Assembly (NCBI RefSeq): GCF_007997005.1
Contig: NZ_VOSL01000036.1
Coordinates: 1 to 64,000, forward strand
Length of the DNA stretch: 64,000 bases
Source: Lujinxingia vulgaris
GTDB lineage: Bacteria; Myxococcota_A; Bradymonadia; Bradymonadales; Bradymonadaceae
Reading direction: 5' to 3'
The notes under the pieces are model-generated. The model worked only from the letters and a program-made list of their open reading frames with translations. It did not search any database and was not told the DNA's origin. The first letter of the stretch is position 1; every line of letters begins with the position of its first letter. The position numbers were made by a program, and so were the translations under genes. Shown here in pieces: positions 36,817-44,798 of this stretch.

Positions 36817-37095
36817 AGGCCGAGCCCGCGGGAGGGAGGTGAGCTGCGGCGACGGGGCACACGTAGCCAGGCCGGAGCGCTGGCGGCGCTCCGATGAGGC
36901 TGAAGGAGGGTGGGCGGAGCGCTGGCGGCGCAAAAAAGAGGCTCGGGAAGCCCTGCGGGGGGGAGGGGCCCCCCCCGGGTCGGGGCTCGGAGAGGGCGGC
37001 GCGGGCAGGTGAGGTGGCGGCACCGGGGCAGGGGGAGCCTGTGGGGAGGGCCAGCGGAGCTCGGACGGGGGGGAGCGTGTGGTCTGGGAGGGGGG

Positions 37096-37345
37096 GCTCG
37101 AGCTCGGGCTCGGGCACGGGCTCGATCTCGAACTCGAACTCGAACTCGGGCTCGGGCTCGAACTCGATCTCGGGCTCGAACTCGATCTCGGGCTCGATCT
37201 CGGGCTCGATCTCGGGCTCGATCTCGGGCTCGATCTCGGGCTCGATCTCGGGCTCGATCTCGGGCTCGATCTCGGGCTCGATCTCGGGCTCGAACTCGAT
37301 CTCGGGCTCGATCTCGGGCTCGATCTCGGGCTCGTTCTCGACCTT
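37096..37345. repeat. CTCGNN hexanucleotide array, about 250 bp
   Basis: About 40 tandem 6-nt units, mostly alternating CTCGGG and CTCGAT in a 12-nt super-period, with CTCGAA variants. No frame can contain a stop, which creates spurious long ORFs on both strands. It directly precedes the second CAACCACCC element. Confidence 0.92.
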
Positions 37346-37376
37346 GTGTTGGAACTCGACCCTGGCACGACCGCCC

Positions 37377-37452
37377 AGACGAATCGACCACCGCCGCAAA
37401 CCTCGGTGCCCCACAACCACCCAACCACCCAACCACCCAACCACAACCCGCG
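37377..37452 (+). repeat. Dispersed CAACCACCC element, copy 2
   Basis: Same order of blocks as copy 1 (CGAATCGACC, CGCAAACCTCGG, GCCCCACAACC, tandem CAACCACC, AACCCGCG). The right flank shares ACATCGCGAACCCC with the flank of copy 1. Confidence 0.82.
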
Positions 37453-37548
37453 AACCCGAAACGCTTCAACCACACCTGCGAACATCGCGAACCCCGGCCG
37501 CCCGCACCAACTCCCCATATCGCAAACCCCCGGCGAGACCCCGCCGGC

Positions 37549-38136
37549 TCAGGCCTTCTTCAAAAACATCGTCTTGAGCACGATCACCGTGCCGTTGACG
37601 CGGCCCTCGACGTGTTCGGGGTTGTCGGTGAGGTGGATGCCTTTGACCAGGGTGCCGCGCTTGGCCACAAAGGAGGTGCCTTTGACGTCGAGGTCTTTGA
37701 TCAGGGTGACGGCGTCGCCCTCGCTAAGCTCGGTGCCGTTGCTGTCGAGGGTGCGCGGGGCGTCATCGTCGGGGGTGTGGATTCCCTTTTCGGCCCAGGC
37801 AAGCACCTCGTCGGGGAGGTAGGCCTGGGCCAGCAGGTCGGCCGCCCAGGTGGCGCGGGGGGCCAGCCTGTGCAAGAGCCGGTAGCTCAAAACCTGCACC
37901 GGTGCCACCGGGCTCCAGATGGCCTCCTGCAGGCAGAACCAGTGGGTCGGATCGAGTTCGGCGTCCTCGCCGCTGATCTGGGTGCGGCAGCCGGCGCAGA
38001 GCAGGGCGGCGTGTTCGGCGCTCTCGGCCTCGAAGGGGGCCACTCCGAAGGGGGCAAGCTCGTGGTGGGCGCCGCAGAGCTCGCAGATGTTCCCGGAACG
38101 GTCTACCAGGTCGTGTGTCAGTCGGGCGTCGGTCAT
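37549..38136 (-). CDS. PhnA/YjdM-family protein
   Basis: A 195-aa protein with an N-terminal zinc-binding region (ICELCGA and LLCAGCRTQ) and the C-terminal PhnA domain: DSNGTELSEGDAVTLIKDLDVKGTSFVAKRGTLVKGIHLTD, then GTVIVLKTMFLKKA. It is longer than the roughly 110-aa E. coli YjdM owing to the zinc-ribbon-type N-terminal half and the central helical part. Despite the old PhnA name, a role in phosphonate use is not established. The stop lies next to repeat DNA. Confidence 0.92.
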   Translation of the reverse strand: MTDARLTHDLVDRSGNICELCGAHHELAPFGVAPFEAESAEHAALLCAGCRTQISGEDAELDPTHWFCLQEAIWSPVAPVQVLSYRLLHRLAPRATWAADLLAQAYLPDEVLAWAEKGIHTPDDDAPRTLDSNGTELSEGDAVTLIKDLDVKGTSFVAKRGTLVKGIHLTDNPEHVEGRVNGTVIVLKTMFLKKA

Positions 38137-38286
38137 CGTCAGGCTCGTCAGGTGAGAAGGGGGGGAAACGCGTGGGTCGGACCACGCGCTCGATCGCCCC
38201 GAAAGGGGGGATGCATGCTCCTAGCAGTCAAACGACGCGGCGTCATCCGGGGAAAGAGCCGCCGGGCAGGGCCTTTGTCCCGGGAA

Positions 38287-38352
38287 CCCCTTGCGGCGTA
38301 GACTCTGGCGCGGCGAGTGACGCAGGTGCGCCCGAGTCTGCGCCGCAAGGGG
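38287..38352 (+). other. 66-nt hairpin upstream of the unknown lipoprotein gene
   Basis: Arms 38287-38305 and 38334-38352 pair over 19 bp with one G-T. Inside is a second 5-bp stem (GGCGC/GCGCC) enclosing a 16-nt loop. The loop contains AGTGACGCAGGT, a 12-mer identical to part of the conserved hairpin core of the tandem RNAs at 39904-41017. It ends 42 nt before the likely ATG, so it would lie in the 5' untranslated region. Confidence 0.6.
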
Positions 38353-38394
38353 CGCTCCGATGATGGCAATGCGATGGACATGAGGGTGAGCGCG

Positions 38395-39693
38395 ATGACA
38401 CGAAACGCGATGATGGCAGGCATGGTGGCGATGGGGTTTTTGGTGGGATGTGCCCGCGGGGCGACGTCGCGTCCGGACTCGCCAGAGCCCGCACCACGCC
38501 AGGATCGGGTGGCCCCCTGGACGCTGGAGGAGGCAGTCGCCACGCTCTGCGATGGGGTCGATGGCTGCGAGCTGGCCCAGGCCCAGGCGGTGCAAGGGGG
38601 GCGTCCCGCGCTGATCTGTGCGGGTGAGGATGACTGCGAGCCGGGGCCAGCCGGTCAGCGCCCCGGATCGGTCATCGAGTCCCTCTACGTGGTGACGCTG
38701 CGATGGAGCCCGTTGAATACGAGCAGCACCTGCGAGCTCTCGGAGGTCTACCGTGTCGATCTGCAGGCCCGCGAGGCGCGTCTTATAGCGCGCCCCTGCC
38801 AGGAGGGGCGCGTGGTTCATGAGGTCAAGCTGACCCACGGTCAGCTCACCGAGCAGCGCACAAGTGGCTCGGCGTCGAACGTGGTGTTTGATTCCTTCAG
38901 CTACGACGTGCCCGCGGCGCGCCCCATCGAGAGGCATCATCAGGAATTCATGGCCGAGTGGGGCGTGGCGCGGCGAGAGAGCTGGAACTTTGAGCGTCTG
39001 AGCGGACGGATTGACTATGAGTTGACCTGTGAGGGGAGCGCGGTCCGCGCGCGGGAGAGCATGGTCGTCGACGCTCGCCAGGTTTCTCGTAGCGACGCCG
39101 CACGCGCTGCATCCCGGGACTGGACCCGGTGCTCAAGCCCCCTGGGCGATGAGCGCTCCGGGGTACGCATCGCGCTGGTCAACGGCACCCGTCTGATCGT
39201 GCAGTGGTCCGACGCGCTCCCGGGCGATGGCCAGGCCCCCTTGCCCGAGAGGCTGGGTGAGCTGGTGGTGCAGCTGGCCAGCGAGCGCCAGAGTCTGGAG
39301 CAGACCGGGCTTCTCTGCCCGGGGCAGCAGGCCTCCGGAGACAAGGGGCTCACCACCCTTGAGATCCCCGTGTTGGTGGAGGGCCGCTATGAGGCAGCGG
39401 GCCTTGAGGCCACCTGGCATCGGGAGGGGCGACGCGTGACCGGCGTCCTTGATTTCAGTACATCGCCCGAAGCTTTCGCGCTGCGTCTAAACCCCTCGAA
39501 GGTCAGCCCGGCGTCGGCGACGTTGCCCCCGGAGCAAAAAAGCCTGAGCACCCTGATTCCCGCAGATCTCAGGCTTGTAGGCAGCGCCCGGGCCCGGGTT
39601 GAGCTTCCCTGCGTGGTGGAGCACGACGAGGTAAGGGTGGACTACGACGCCTGGGCGGCCGGGCGCGAAGTGCAGCTGATTCAGCCGCGCTGA
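38395..39693 (+). CDS. Lipoprotein of unknown function
   Basis: A 432-aa protein not recognised. The N-terminus MTRNAMMAGMVAMGFLVGC is a lipoprotein signal with the lipid Cys at 19. The mature part has several scattered Cys pairs (TLCDGVDGCELAQ, ICAGEDDCEPG, STCELSEVYRVD) and alternating polar/hydrophobic strands, suggesting a secreted beta-rich domain. Starts at 38374 or 38380 are also possible; GAGGGTGAG precedes 38395. The gene lies between PhnA (divergent) and the tandem RNA region. Confidence 0.65.
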   Translation: MTRNAMMAGMVAMGFLVGCARGATSRPDSPEPAPRQDRVAPWTLEEAVATLCDGVDGCELAQAQAVQGGRPALICAGEDDCEPGPAGQRPGSVIESLYVVTLRWSPLNTSSTCELSEVYRVDLQAREARLIARPCQEGRVVHEVKLTHGQLTEQRTSGSASNVVFDSFSYDVPAARPIERHHQEFMAEWGVARRESWNFERLSGRIDYELTCEGSAVRARESMVVDARQVSRSDAARAASRDWTRCSSPLGDERSGVRIALVNGTRLIVQWSDALPGDGQAPLPERLGELVVQLASERQSLEQTGLLCPGQQASGDKGLTTLEIPVLVEGRYEAAGLEATWHREGRRVTGVLDFSTSPEAFALRLNPSKVSPASATLPPEQKSLSTLIPADLRLVGSARARVELPCVVEHDEVRVDYDAWAAGREVQLIQPR

Positions 39694-39696
39694 GGA

Positions 39697-39830
39697 GGGG
39701 GGGCGTGGGGGTTCGCGGTGAGGGGCGATTTTTGAGACCGTGGGGCGGGTTTCGGGTGTGGTTGTGTGGTTGTGTGGTTGTGTGGTTGTGTGGCGCGGGG
39801 GTTTGCGGTGTGGGGCGATTCGTGTGTGCG
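39697..39830 (-). repeat. Reverse-oriented CAACCAC elements in duplication copy 1
   Basis: On the minus strand the sequence reads CGAATCGCCCCACACCGC, then CCCGCGCCACACAACC and a run of CACACAACCA units. It is a diverged form of the CAACCACCC element. A partial second copy adjoins it at 39697-39740. Confidence 0.7.
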
Positions 39831-39903
39831 TGGGGAGGGTTTCGGGCTGCAAAGGATGAAAAGATTTGGTGGTCGGGGATAGGTGCGCACATTGAGAGTA
39901 AGT

Positions 39904-40287
39904 CACGAAGAGAGCACGACGCTTCGTGGCGGCGTAGATATCAGAACATGTTATTAAGTTAGCAGGTTCTGATATCCGAATCTCACATCAAACTGTCGAC
40001 GTCTTAAGTGACGCAGGTTTGAAACGAGAGCGCCAGAAGTTGTATGAAACTGCCGACGTCTTAAGTGACGCAGGTTCTATACAACGGGTCGAAACCAACT
40101 GCCGACGTCTTAAGTGACGCAGGTTGGAGTCGACGGAGCCGCTTCACAGAAAGGTGTCGATGCCCTCAAAAGCATCGACACCGGGTGAAGCCGCCAAAGC
40201 GTCACGTAACAGAGAAAGCGTTTTGTAAAAAACGCCGAGGTTGCGCGACATAGAAAAACCCGGGCCGAAAGGCCCGGGCTTTTTTGT
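39904..40287 (+). ncRNA. Candidate large structured RNA, copy 1
   Basis: Successive predicted hairpins: Ha 39904-39928 (7 bp); Hb 39937-39976 (11 bp); H1 39989-40021; H2 40039-40085; H3 40088-40134; H4 40141-40191 (7 + 11 bp); H5 40201-40249 (10-bp outer stem, 7-bp inner stem); terminator 40259-40285. H1-H3 share a core: TG/CA closing pairs, 4-nt bulge YCGA, CGTC/GACG stem and hexaloop TTAAGT. Their outer stems differ (CAAAC/GTTTG, GTTGTAT/ATACAAC, GTCGA+CCAAC/GTTGG+TCGAC). No open frame is shared by the two copies in a protein-like manner. The 5' end is uncertain; the RNA may start near 39985. No known RNA family is recognised. Confidence 0.7.
40259..40285 (+). terminator. Terminator of RNA copy 1
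   Basis: CCCGGGCC-GAAA-GGCCCGGG followed by CT6. Confidence 0.95.
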
Positions 40288-40418
40288 CTCTGGCGGTGTG
40301 GAGGCTGACCGTGGGTCGTTGGAGGGGCAGTGTTTATGCGGGTGATGTGGGTCTCTCGGACGGGGAGATGCTGGGGTTGGGGGTATCGGTCGATTTGTGT
40401 GTGCGTGGGGAGTTTTTC

Positions 40419-40562
40419 GGGTGTGGTTGTGTGGTTGTGTGGCGCGGGGGTTTGCGGTGAGGGGCGATTTTTGAGAGCGTGGGCGGATTTCGGGTGTGGT
40501 TGTGTGGTTGTGTGGTTGTGTGGCGCGGTGGTTCGCGGTGTGGGTTGATTCGTGAGGGCGTG
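40419..40562 (-). repeat. Reverse-oriented CAACCAC elements in duplication copy 2
   Basis: Two adjacent copies of the diverged element (40419-40480 and 40494-40562 in plus coordinates, GTGTGGTTGT runs). They correspond to those at 39697-39830. Confidence 0.7.
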
Positions 40563-40633
40563 GGGAGGTTTGCGGGCTGAAAAGGATGAAAAGAGTTGGT
40601 GGTCGGAGATATGTGCGCACATTGATATTAAGT

Positions 40634-41017
40634 CACGAAGAGAGAACGACGCTTCGTGGCGGCGCAAGACCTCAGATGATGTTATTGAGTTAACATGATC
40701 TGGAGTTAAAGGGTCGAATTGACGTGTCGACGTCTTCATTGACGCAGCGTTGAGACGGCAGCGCCAGAAGTTGTATAAAGCTGCCGACGTCTTAAGTGAC
40801 GCAGGGTTTATACAACGGGTCGAAACCAACTGCCGACGTCTTAAGTGACGCAGGTTGGAGTCGACGGAGCCGCTTCACAGAAAGGTGTCGATGCCCTCAA
40901 AAGCATCGACACCGGGTGAAGCCGCCAAAGCGTCACGTGACAGAGAAAGCGTTTTGTAAAAAACGCCGAGGTTGCGTGACACAGAAAAACCCGGGCCGAA
41001 AGGTCCGGGTTTTTTGT
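40634..41017 (+). ncRNA. Candidate large structured RNA, copy 2
   Basis: Same order of hairpins: Ha 40634-40658; Hb 40671-40705 (different sequence, still pairs); H1 40722-40750; H2 40770-40816; H3 40819-40865; H4 40872-40922; H5 40932-40980; terminator 40990-41015. Compensatory changes against copy 1: the H1 stem is ACG/CGT instead of AAC/GTT; the H2 stem is a continuous 10 bp GTTGTATAAA/TTTATACAAC; an A-C mismatch in the H5 outer stem of copy 1 is A-T here. Pairing is kept although sequence changes, which argues for selection on structure. Confidence 0.7.
40990..41015 (+). terminator. Terminator of RNA copy 2
   Basis: CCCGGGCC-GAAA-GGTCCGGG (one G-U pair) followed by T6. Confidence 0.95.
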
Positions 41018-41204
41018 GTCTGGCGGGTAGGTGGGGTGACCGTGGGTCGTTGGAGGGGCAGTGTTTATGCGGGTGACGTGGGGTTTTTGAACAGGTAGAT
41101 GTTCGCGTTTGGCACACGCTTGCTCTCGGACTCGACCACGATCTCGGACGCGGACTCGGACTCGATCACGACCTCGGACTCGAGCCCGTGAACCGCCCGA
41201 GGTG

Positions 41205-41298
41205 CACACGAATCGACCCACCTCGCGAACCTCGGTGCCCCACAACCACCCAACCACCCAACCACCGAACCACCCAACCACCCAACCACAACCCGCAT
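41205..41298 (+). repeat. Dispersed CAACCACCC element, copy 3
   Basis: CACGAATCGACCCACC, CGAACCTCGGTGCCCCAC, then a long CAACCACC run and AACCCGCAT. Preceded, as in copies 1 and 2, by a CTCGNN-type array. Confidence 0.82.
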
Positions 41299-41409
41299 AC
41301 CCCCCAACCCAAACGGATCCAGGGCGGTCGATGGCAAGGAGCAAGGAGGAGCGCGCGCTGGCGCTCGACGTCGATTTCGGACTCGAACCCATGAACCGCC
41401 CCGGGTGCA

Positions 41410-41483
41410 AACGAATCGACCCACCTCGCGAACCTCGGTGCTCCACAACCACCGAACCACCCAACCACCCAACCACAACCCGC
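41410..41483 (+). repeat. Dispersed CAACCACCC element, copy 4
   Basis: About 205 bp downstream of copy 3 and very similar to it. The spacing and shared flanks suggest a local tandem duplication of element plus flank. Confidence 0.82.
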
Positions 41484-41541
41484 ATACCCCCCAACCCAAA
41501 CGCATCCAGGGCGGTCGATGGCAAGGAGCAAGGAGTTGCGT

Positions 41542-41698
41542 GTAGCAGCGCTACCGCGACGACGCAGCGACACAGCCAGCGTCGTCCTGAGCGCACACCC
41601 CCCAACCCAAACGCATCCAGGGCGGTCGATGGCAAGGAGGCAGGGATGAAGCTGTAGCAGCGCTACTGCGAATCCCTGACGACGCGGCCAGCGTCGTC
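41542..41698. repeat. Duplicated palindromic hairpin pair
   Basis: GTAGC-AGC-GCTAC at 41542-41554 and 41654-41666. Each is followed by a GACGACGC/GCGTCGTC stem (41558-41586 and 41678-41698). In the second set CAGGGAT/ATCCCTG (41641-41647, 41672-41678) encloses the first hairpin. REP-like; no T-run. Confidence 0.65.
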
Positions 41699-41822
41699 CT
41701 GGGAGCGTTTGGCAACCTTGACAGGGAGGGGGGGCGTAGTACGTTACGGGCCGGTTGCAGCTGAGAAATTTTGACCCTTTTGAGCGCCCCCGAAATCGGG
41801 GCGTCTGGCGCAGGAGACGGGC

Positions 41823-43238
41823 ATGAGTCAGTACGATGTCGTGGTGATTGGATCGGGGCCGGGAGGCTATGTCGCGGCCATTCACGCCGCACAATCCGGG
41901 CTGAAGACGGCCATCGTGGAGCGCGAGCCCACCGAGCGTCTGGGCGGCACCTGCCTCTTGCGCGGCTGCATCCCCACCAAAGCCATGCTGCACACCGCCG
42001 ACATGCTCGAGACGCTTAAAAAAGGCGACGAGATCGGGGTGAGCGCCTCCGATGTGGCGCTCGATATGGACAAGATGCACGCGTACAAGGCGAAGGTGGT
42101 CAAGAAGAACGCCGGCGGCGTCAGCTACCTGATGAAGAAAAACAAGATCGACGTGCACCTGGGCCACGGTCGTCTGGCGGGCAAGGGCAAGGTCAGCGTG
42201 GAGGCCGCCGACGGCAAGACGCAGACCCTCTCGACCAAAAACGTGATTCTGGCCACCGGCTCGACCTGCTTCCACCTTCCCTTCATCGATATGAGCCCGG
42301 CGCGGGTGCTCGACTCCGACGGGATTCTGGAGCTTGAGGAGGTGCCGGAGCACCTGGTCGTGATCGGCGCCGGGGCTGTGGGCACCGAGTTTGCCAGCGT
42401 GTTTTTGCGCTACGGCTCCAAAGTCACGTTGATTGAGATGGCCCCGCGGGTGCTTCCTTCCGAAGATCACGAGGTCTGCGCCGAGGCCGAGAAGTCCTTC
42501 AAGAAACAGGGCATGACGGTGCTGACCAGCTCGAAGGTCACCGACGTCAAGGCCGACGACAAGGGCGTCAAGCTCGTCGTCGAGACCAAAAAGGGCGATA
42601 AGACCAGCTCCCAGACCATTGAGGCGTCGCACCTGCTGGTGGCCGCCGGGCGCGCGCCGCGCACGCAGGATATCGGCGCCAAAGGCACCCAACTGAAGAT
42701 CGACGATCGTGGCGTGGTCGAGGTCGATGAGTTCATGCGCACCGGTGAGCCGGGCGTCTACGCCATCGGCGACATCGTCAACACCGCCTGGCTTGCCCAC
42801 GTGGCCTCCAAAGAGGGCATCCTCGCCGTCGACCACATCGCCGGCAAGAACCCGCGCCCCATCAACCATCGCCTGGTACCGATGTGCACCTATTGCAGCC
42901 CGGAGGTCGCCTCGGTGGGCCTGAGCGAAGAGGCGGCGAAAGAGGCCGGTTATGATGTGAAGACGGGCGTCTTCCCCTTCAGCGCCATCGGTAAGGCGGC
43001 GATCCTCAACAAGACCGAAGGGTTTGTGAAGATCGTGGCCGACAAAAAGTACGACGAACTTCTGGGGCTGCACATCATCGGGCCGAAGGCCACCGAGCTT
43101 ATCACCGAGGGGACCCTGGCCATGGAGCTGGAGTCGACGATCGAGGAGCTCTTGATGACGATTCACCCCCACCCCACGCTGGCCGAGGCGGTGGCCGAGG
43201 CGGCGCACGCGGCGATGGGTCACGCCATTCACATCTAA
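41823..43238 (+). CDS. lpdA: Dihydrolipoyl dehydrogenase (E3)
   Basis: A 471-aa E3 flavoenzyme that reoxidises dihydrolipoamide of 2-oxoacid dehydrogenase complexes with NAD+. It has the FAD motif VVIGSGPGGYVAAIHAAQ, the redox disulfide GGTCLLRGCIPTK, the NAD motif VVIGAGAVGTEFASVF, the second FAD motif GVYAIGDI and the catalytic HPHPTLAEAV near the C-terminus, all canonical. The E2 gene follows 72 bp downstream. No E1 gene is in the window. Confidence 0.96.
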   Translation: MSQYDVVVIGSGPGGYVAAIHAAQSGLKTAIVEREPTERLGGTCLLRGCIPTKAMLHTADMLETLKKGDEIGVSASDVALDMDKMHAYKAKVVKKNAGGVSYLMKKNKIDVHLGHGRLAGKGKVSVEAADGKTQTLSTKNVILATGSTCFHLPFIDMSPARVLDSDGILELEEVPEHLVVIGAGAVGTEFASVFLRYGSKVTLIEMAPRVLPSEDHEVCAEAEKSFKKQGMTVLTSSKVTDVKADDKGVKLVVETKKGDKTSSQTIEASHLLVAAGRAPRTQDIGAKGTQLKIDDRGVVEVDEFMRTGEPGVYAIGDIVNTAWLAHVASKEGILAVDHIAGKNPRPINHRLVPMCTYCSPEVASVGLSEEAAKEAGYDVKTGVFPFSAIGKAAILNKTEGFVKIVADKKYDELLGLHIIGPKATELITEGTLAMELESTIEELLMTIHPHPTLAEAVAEAAHAAMGHAIHI

Positions 43239-43310
43239 AGGGCCTGAGCGGGTCGATGTGAGGCAGAAGTTCAATCAAGACGTTTCCTGACTGAAAGAGA
43301 GGATGGCGAG

Positions 43311-44642
43311 ATGCGAAGCGAAGTGGTGATGCCGCAGATGGGAGAGTCGGTGACCGAGGGGACGGTGACCGCGTGGCTCAAAGAGATCGGCGATTTTGTG
43401 GAGCGCGATGAGCCGCTCTTCGAGATCACCACCGATAAGGTCGACGCCGAGGTGCCCAGCCCCCTGGCCGGTGTGCTGGTGGAGCGTCTGGCGAAGGTGG
43501 GCGACACCGTCGAGATCAACACCGTGGTGGCGGTGCTCGATACCGAGGCGAAGCCCGGTGAGGTGAGCGCGGCCTCCAGTGAGGCGGCGTCGGCTCCGGC
43601 GAAGGCCGCCTCGGTCAGCAGCGGCGCGGCTTCTGCGAGCTCCGGTGGTACGGCCACCGCGCTTGCGACGCCGCCTTCGGCCGCGAGCAGCAACGGTGTG
43701 CCCTCGCGCGAGGAGCTTCGCCGCACCCGCTCCACCCCTCTTGTGCGTCGCATCGCGCAGGAGCACGGCATCGCCGATCTTTCGCCGATCGAAGGCAGCG
43801 GTATGAGCGGCCGGGTGACCAAGGCCGACATCATGGCCTTTATCGAGTCGGGCGCCCACCAGGGCACCAACGGCTCGACCGGCCCGATCGCCTCGCGCTC
43901 CTCGCAGCCTGCACAGCAGACCCGCCAGGCGCCGCCGGCTCCGCCCATCACGCTGGGCGATCGCGATCGTTACGAGCCGCTCGGGCCGCAACGCGCGGCC
44001 ATCGCCGAGCATATGACCCGCTCGCGCGCCACCAGCGCCCACGCCCACACCATCCACGAGATCGACTTCTCGGCGGTGTCCAAAGCCCGTAAGCGCATGA
44101 AGGGCGAGTTTGAGGAGCGCGGCGTCAAGCTCACCTACACCGCGTTTATGGTCAAAGCGGTGGCCGACGCCCTGCGCGCCTTCCCCGTGGTCAACGCCTC
44201 GCTCGATGGCGATCAGCTCGTCTACCGCGGCGATATCAACGTGGGCGTGGCCGTGGCGCTCGACGCCTCCTTGATCGTGCCGGTGGTGCGCAACGTCGAT
44301 GAGCTCAGCCTGCTGGGTGTGGCGCGCTCCATCAACGATCTGGCCGAGCGCGCGCGCACCAAACGCCTCAAGCCCGACGAGGTCCGCGGGGGCACGTTCA
44401 CGCTCTCGAACCACGGGATCTTTGGCCCGGAGTTCGGCGTGCCCATTATCAACCAGCCGCAGACGGCGATCATCAGCACCGGCGCCATCAAAAAGCGGGT
44501 CGTCGTCGATCAGAAGACCGACGCCATCATGGTGCGCCCCACCGCGATCTTCTGCATGTCCTTTGATCATCGCACCATCGACGGGGCCACCGCCGATAAG
44601 TTTCTGGCGCATATCCGCCAGACGCTCGAGGGCTGGGAGTAA
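43311..44642 (+). CDS. 2-oxoacid dehydrogenase E2 (dihydrolipoamide acyltransferase)
   Basis: A 443-aa acyltransferase. Residues 1-77 form one lipoyl domain with the lipoyl Lys in EITTDKVDAEVPSP. An Ala/Ser/Thr-rich swinging linker follows, then the E3-binding domain (STPLVRRIAQEHGIADLSPIEGSGMSGRVTKADI). The catalytic core has the active-site MSFDHRTIDGATADKFL. A second, Ser/Gln-rich linker precedes the core. It could belong to the branched-chain, pyruvate or 2-oxoglutarate complex; sequence alone does not decide this without E1. Confidence 0.93.
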   Translation: MRSEVVMPQMGESVTEGTVTAWLKEIGDFVERDEPLFEITTDKVDAEVPSPLAGVLVERLAKVGDTVEINTVVAVLDTEAKPGEVSAASSEAASAPAKAASVSSGAASASSGGTATALATPPSAASSNGVPSREELRRTRSTPLVRRIAQEHGIADLSPIEGSGMSGRVTKADIMAFIESGAHQGTNGSTGPIASRSSQPAQQTRQAPPAPPITLGDRDRYEPLGPQRAAIAEHMTRSRATSAHAHTIHEIDFSAVSKARKRMKGEFEERGVKLTYTAFMVKAVADALRAFPVVNASLDGDQLVYRGDINVGVAVALDASLIVPVVRNVDELSLLGVARSINDLAERARTKRLKPDEVRGGTFTLSNHGIFGPEFGVPIINQPQTAIISTGAIKKRVVVDQKTDAIMVRPTAIFCMSFDHRTIDGATADKFLAHIRQTLEGWE

Positions 44643-44798
44643 GTGGAAGATTTCAAGCATCGAGGCAGCGATGAATTTGAAACGTTGCCGGCCGGTGTTG
44701 AATCTCAAAGGTAGCGGCCGGCTCGAGTGTCGGGCTGGCCATATCTCCAGGTTTGATCATGCCGCGCGAAGTGCGCGGAGCTAAAGAAGGAGTCCATC

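Larger units (their letters stand above)
36233..37548. other. 1.3 kb non-coding repeat region with a hemG remnant
   Basis: Contains, in order, a microsatellite (36302-36408), a dispersed CAACCACCC element (36437-36513), the hemG-like fragment (36556-36741, minus), a G-rich hairpin (36780-36816), a duplicated GGAGCGCTGGCGGCGC box near 36872-36935, the CTCGNN array (37096-37345) and a second CAACCACCC element (37377-37452). Long open frames here are artefacts of stop-free repeats. Confidence 0.75.
39697..41092 (+). repeat. Approximately 0.73-kb tandem duplication carrying the structured RNA
   Basis: Two copies, about 39697-40430 and about 40431-41092. The offset is 739 bp near the left end and 731 bp from the H4 hairpin rightward. 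Each contains reverse-oriented CAACCAC elements, a leader, the RNA segment and a terminator, followed by a shared 75-nt tail (GACCGTGGGTCGTTGG onwards). The leaders have diverged while the H3-H5 segment is almost identical. Confidence 0.88.
41018..41822. other. Non-coding repeat region before lpdA
   Basis: After the shared RNA tail come CTCGGACTCGA-type hexanucleotide units (41120-41185), two CAACCACCC elements (41205-41298, 41410-41483), and three copies of a CCCCCAACCCAAACG/ATCCAGGGCGGTCGATGG block (about 41301, 41487 and 41598). Two palindromic hairpin sets follow (41542-41586, 41654-41698). No gene is supported. Confidence 0.75.

Noticed and set aside
36588-38301. Long open frames on both strands across the CTCGNN array (up to 463 codons)
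   Set aside because: CTCGNN repeats cannot encode stops in most frames; the predicted products are EIEP, GSIS, RARS or LDLG simple repeats without start signals.
39994-40860. Repeated about 23-nt cores separated by about 25-35 nt looked like a small CRISPR array
   Set aside because: Only three units per copy, spacing is uneven, the flanking sequences pair with each other across each core (hairpin stems), the same set recurs in the duplication, and there are no cas genes.
39904-41017. Tandem RNAs as CsrA-sequestering RNAs of the CsrB/RsmZ type
   Set aside because: The repeated loops read TTAAGT or TTCATT and lack the GGA needed for CsrA binding, although a csrA gene is in the window.
41166-43274. 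702-codon antisense frame covering lpdA and the repeats
   Set aside because: lpdA on the plus strand is canonical; the antisense frame merely joins its complement to stop-poor repeats.
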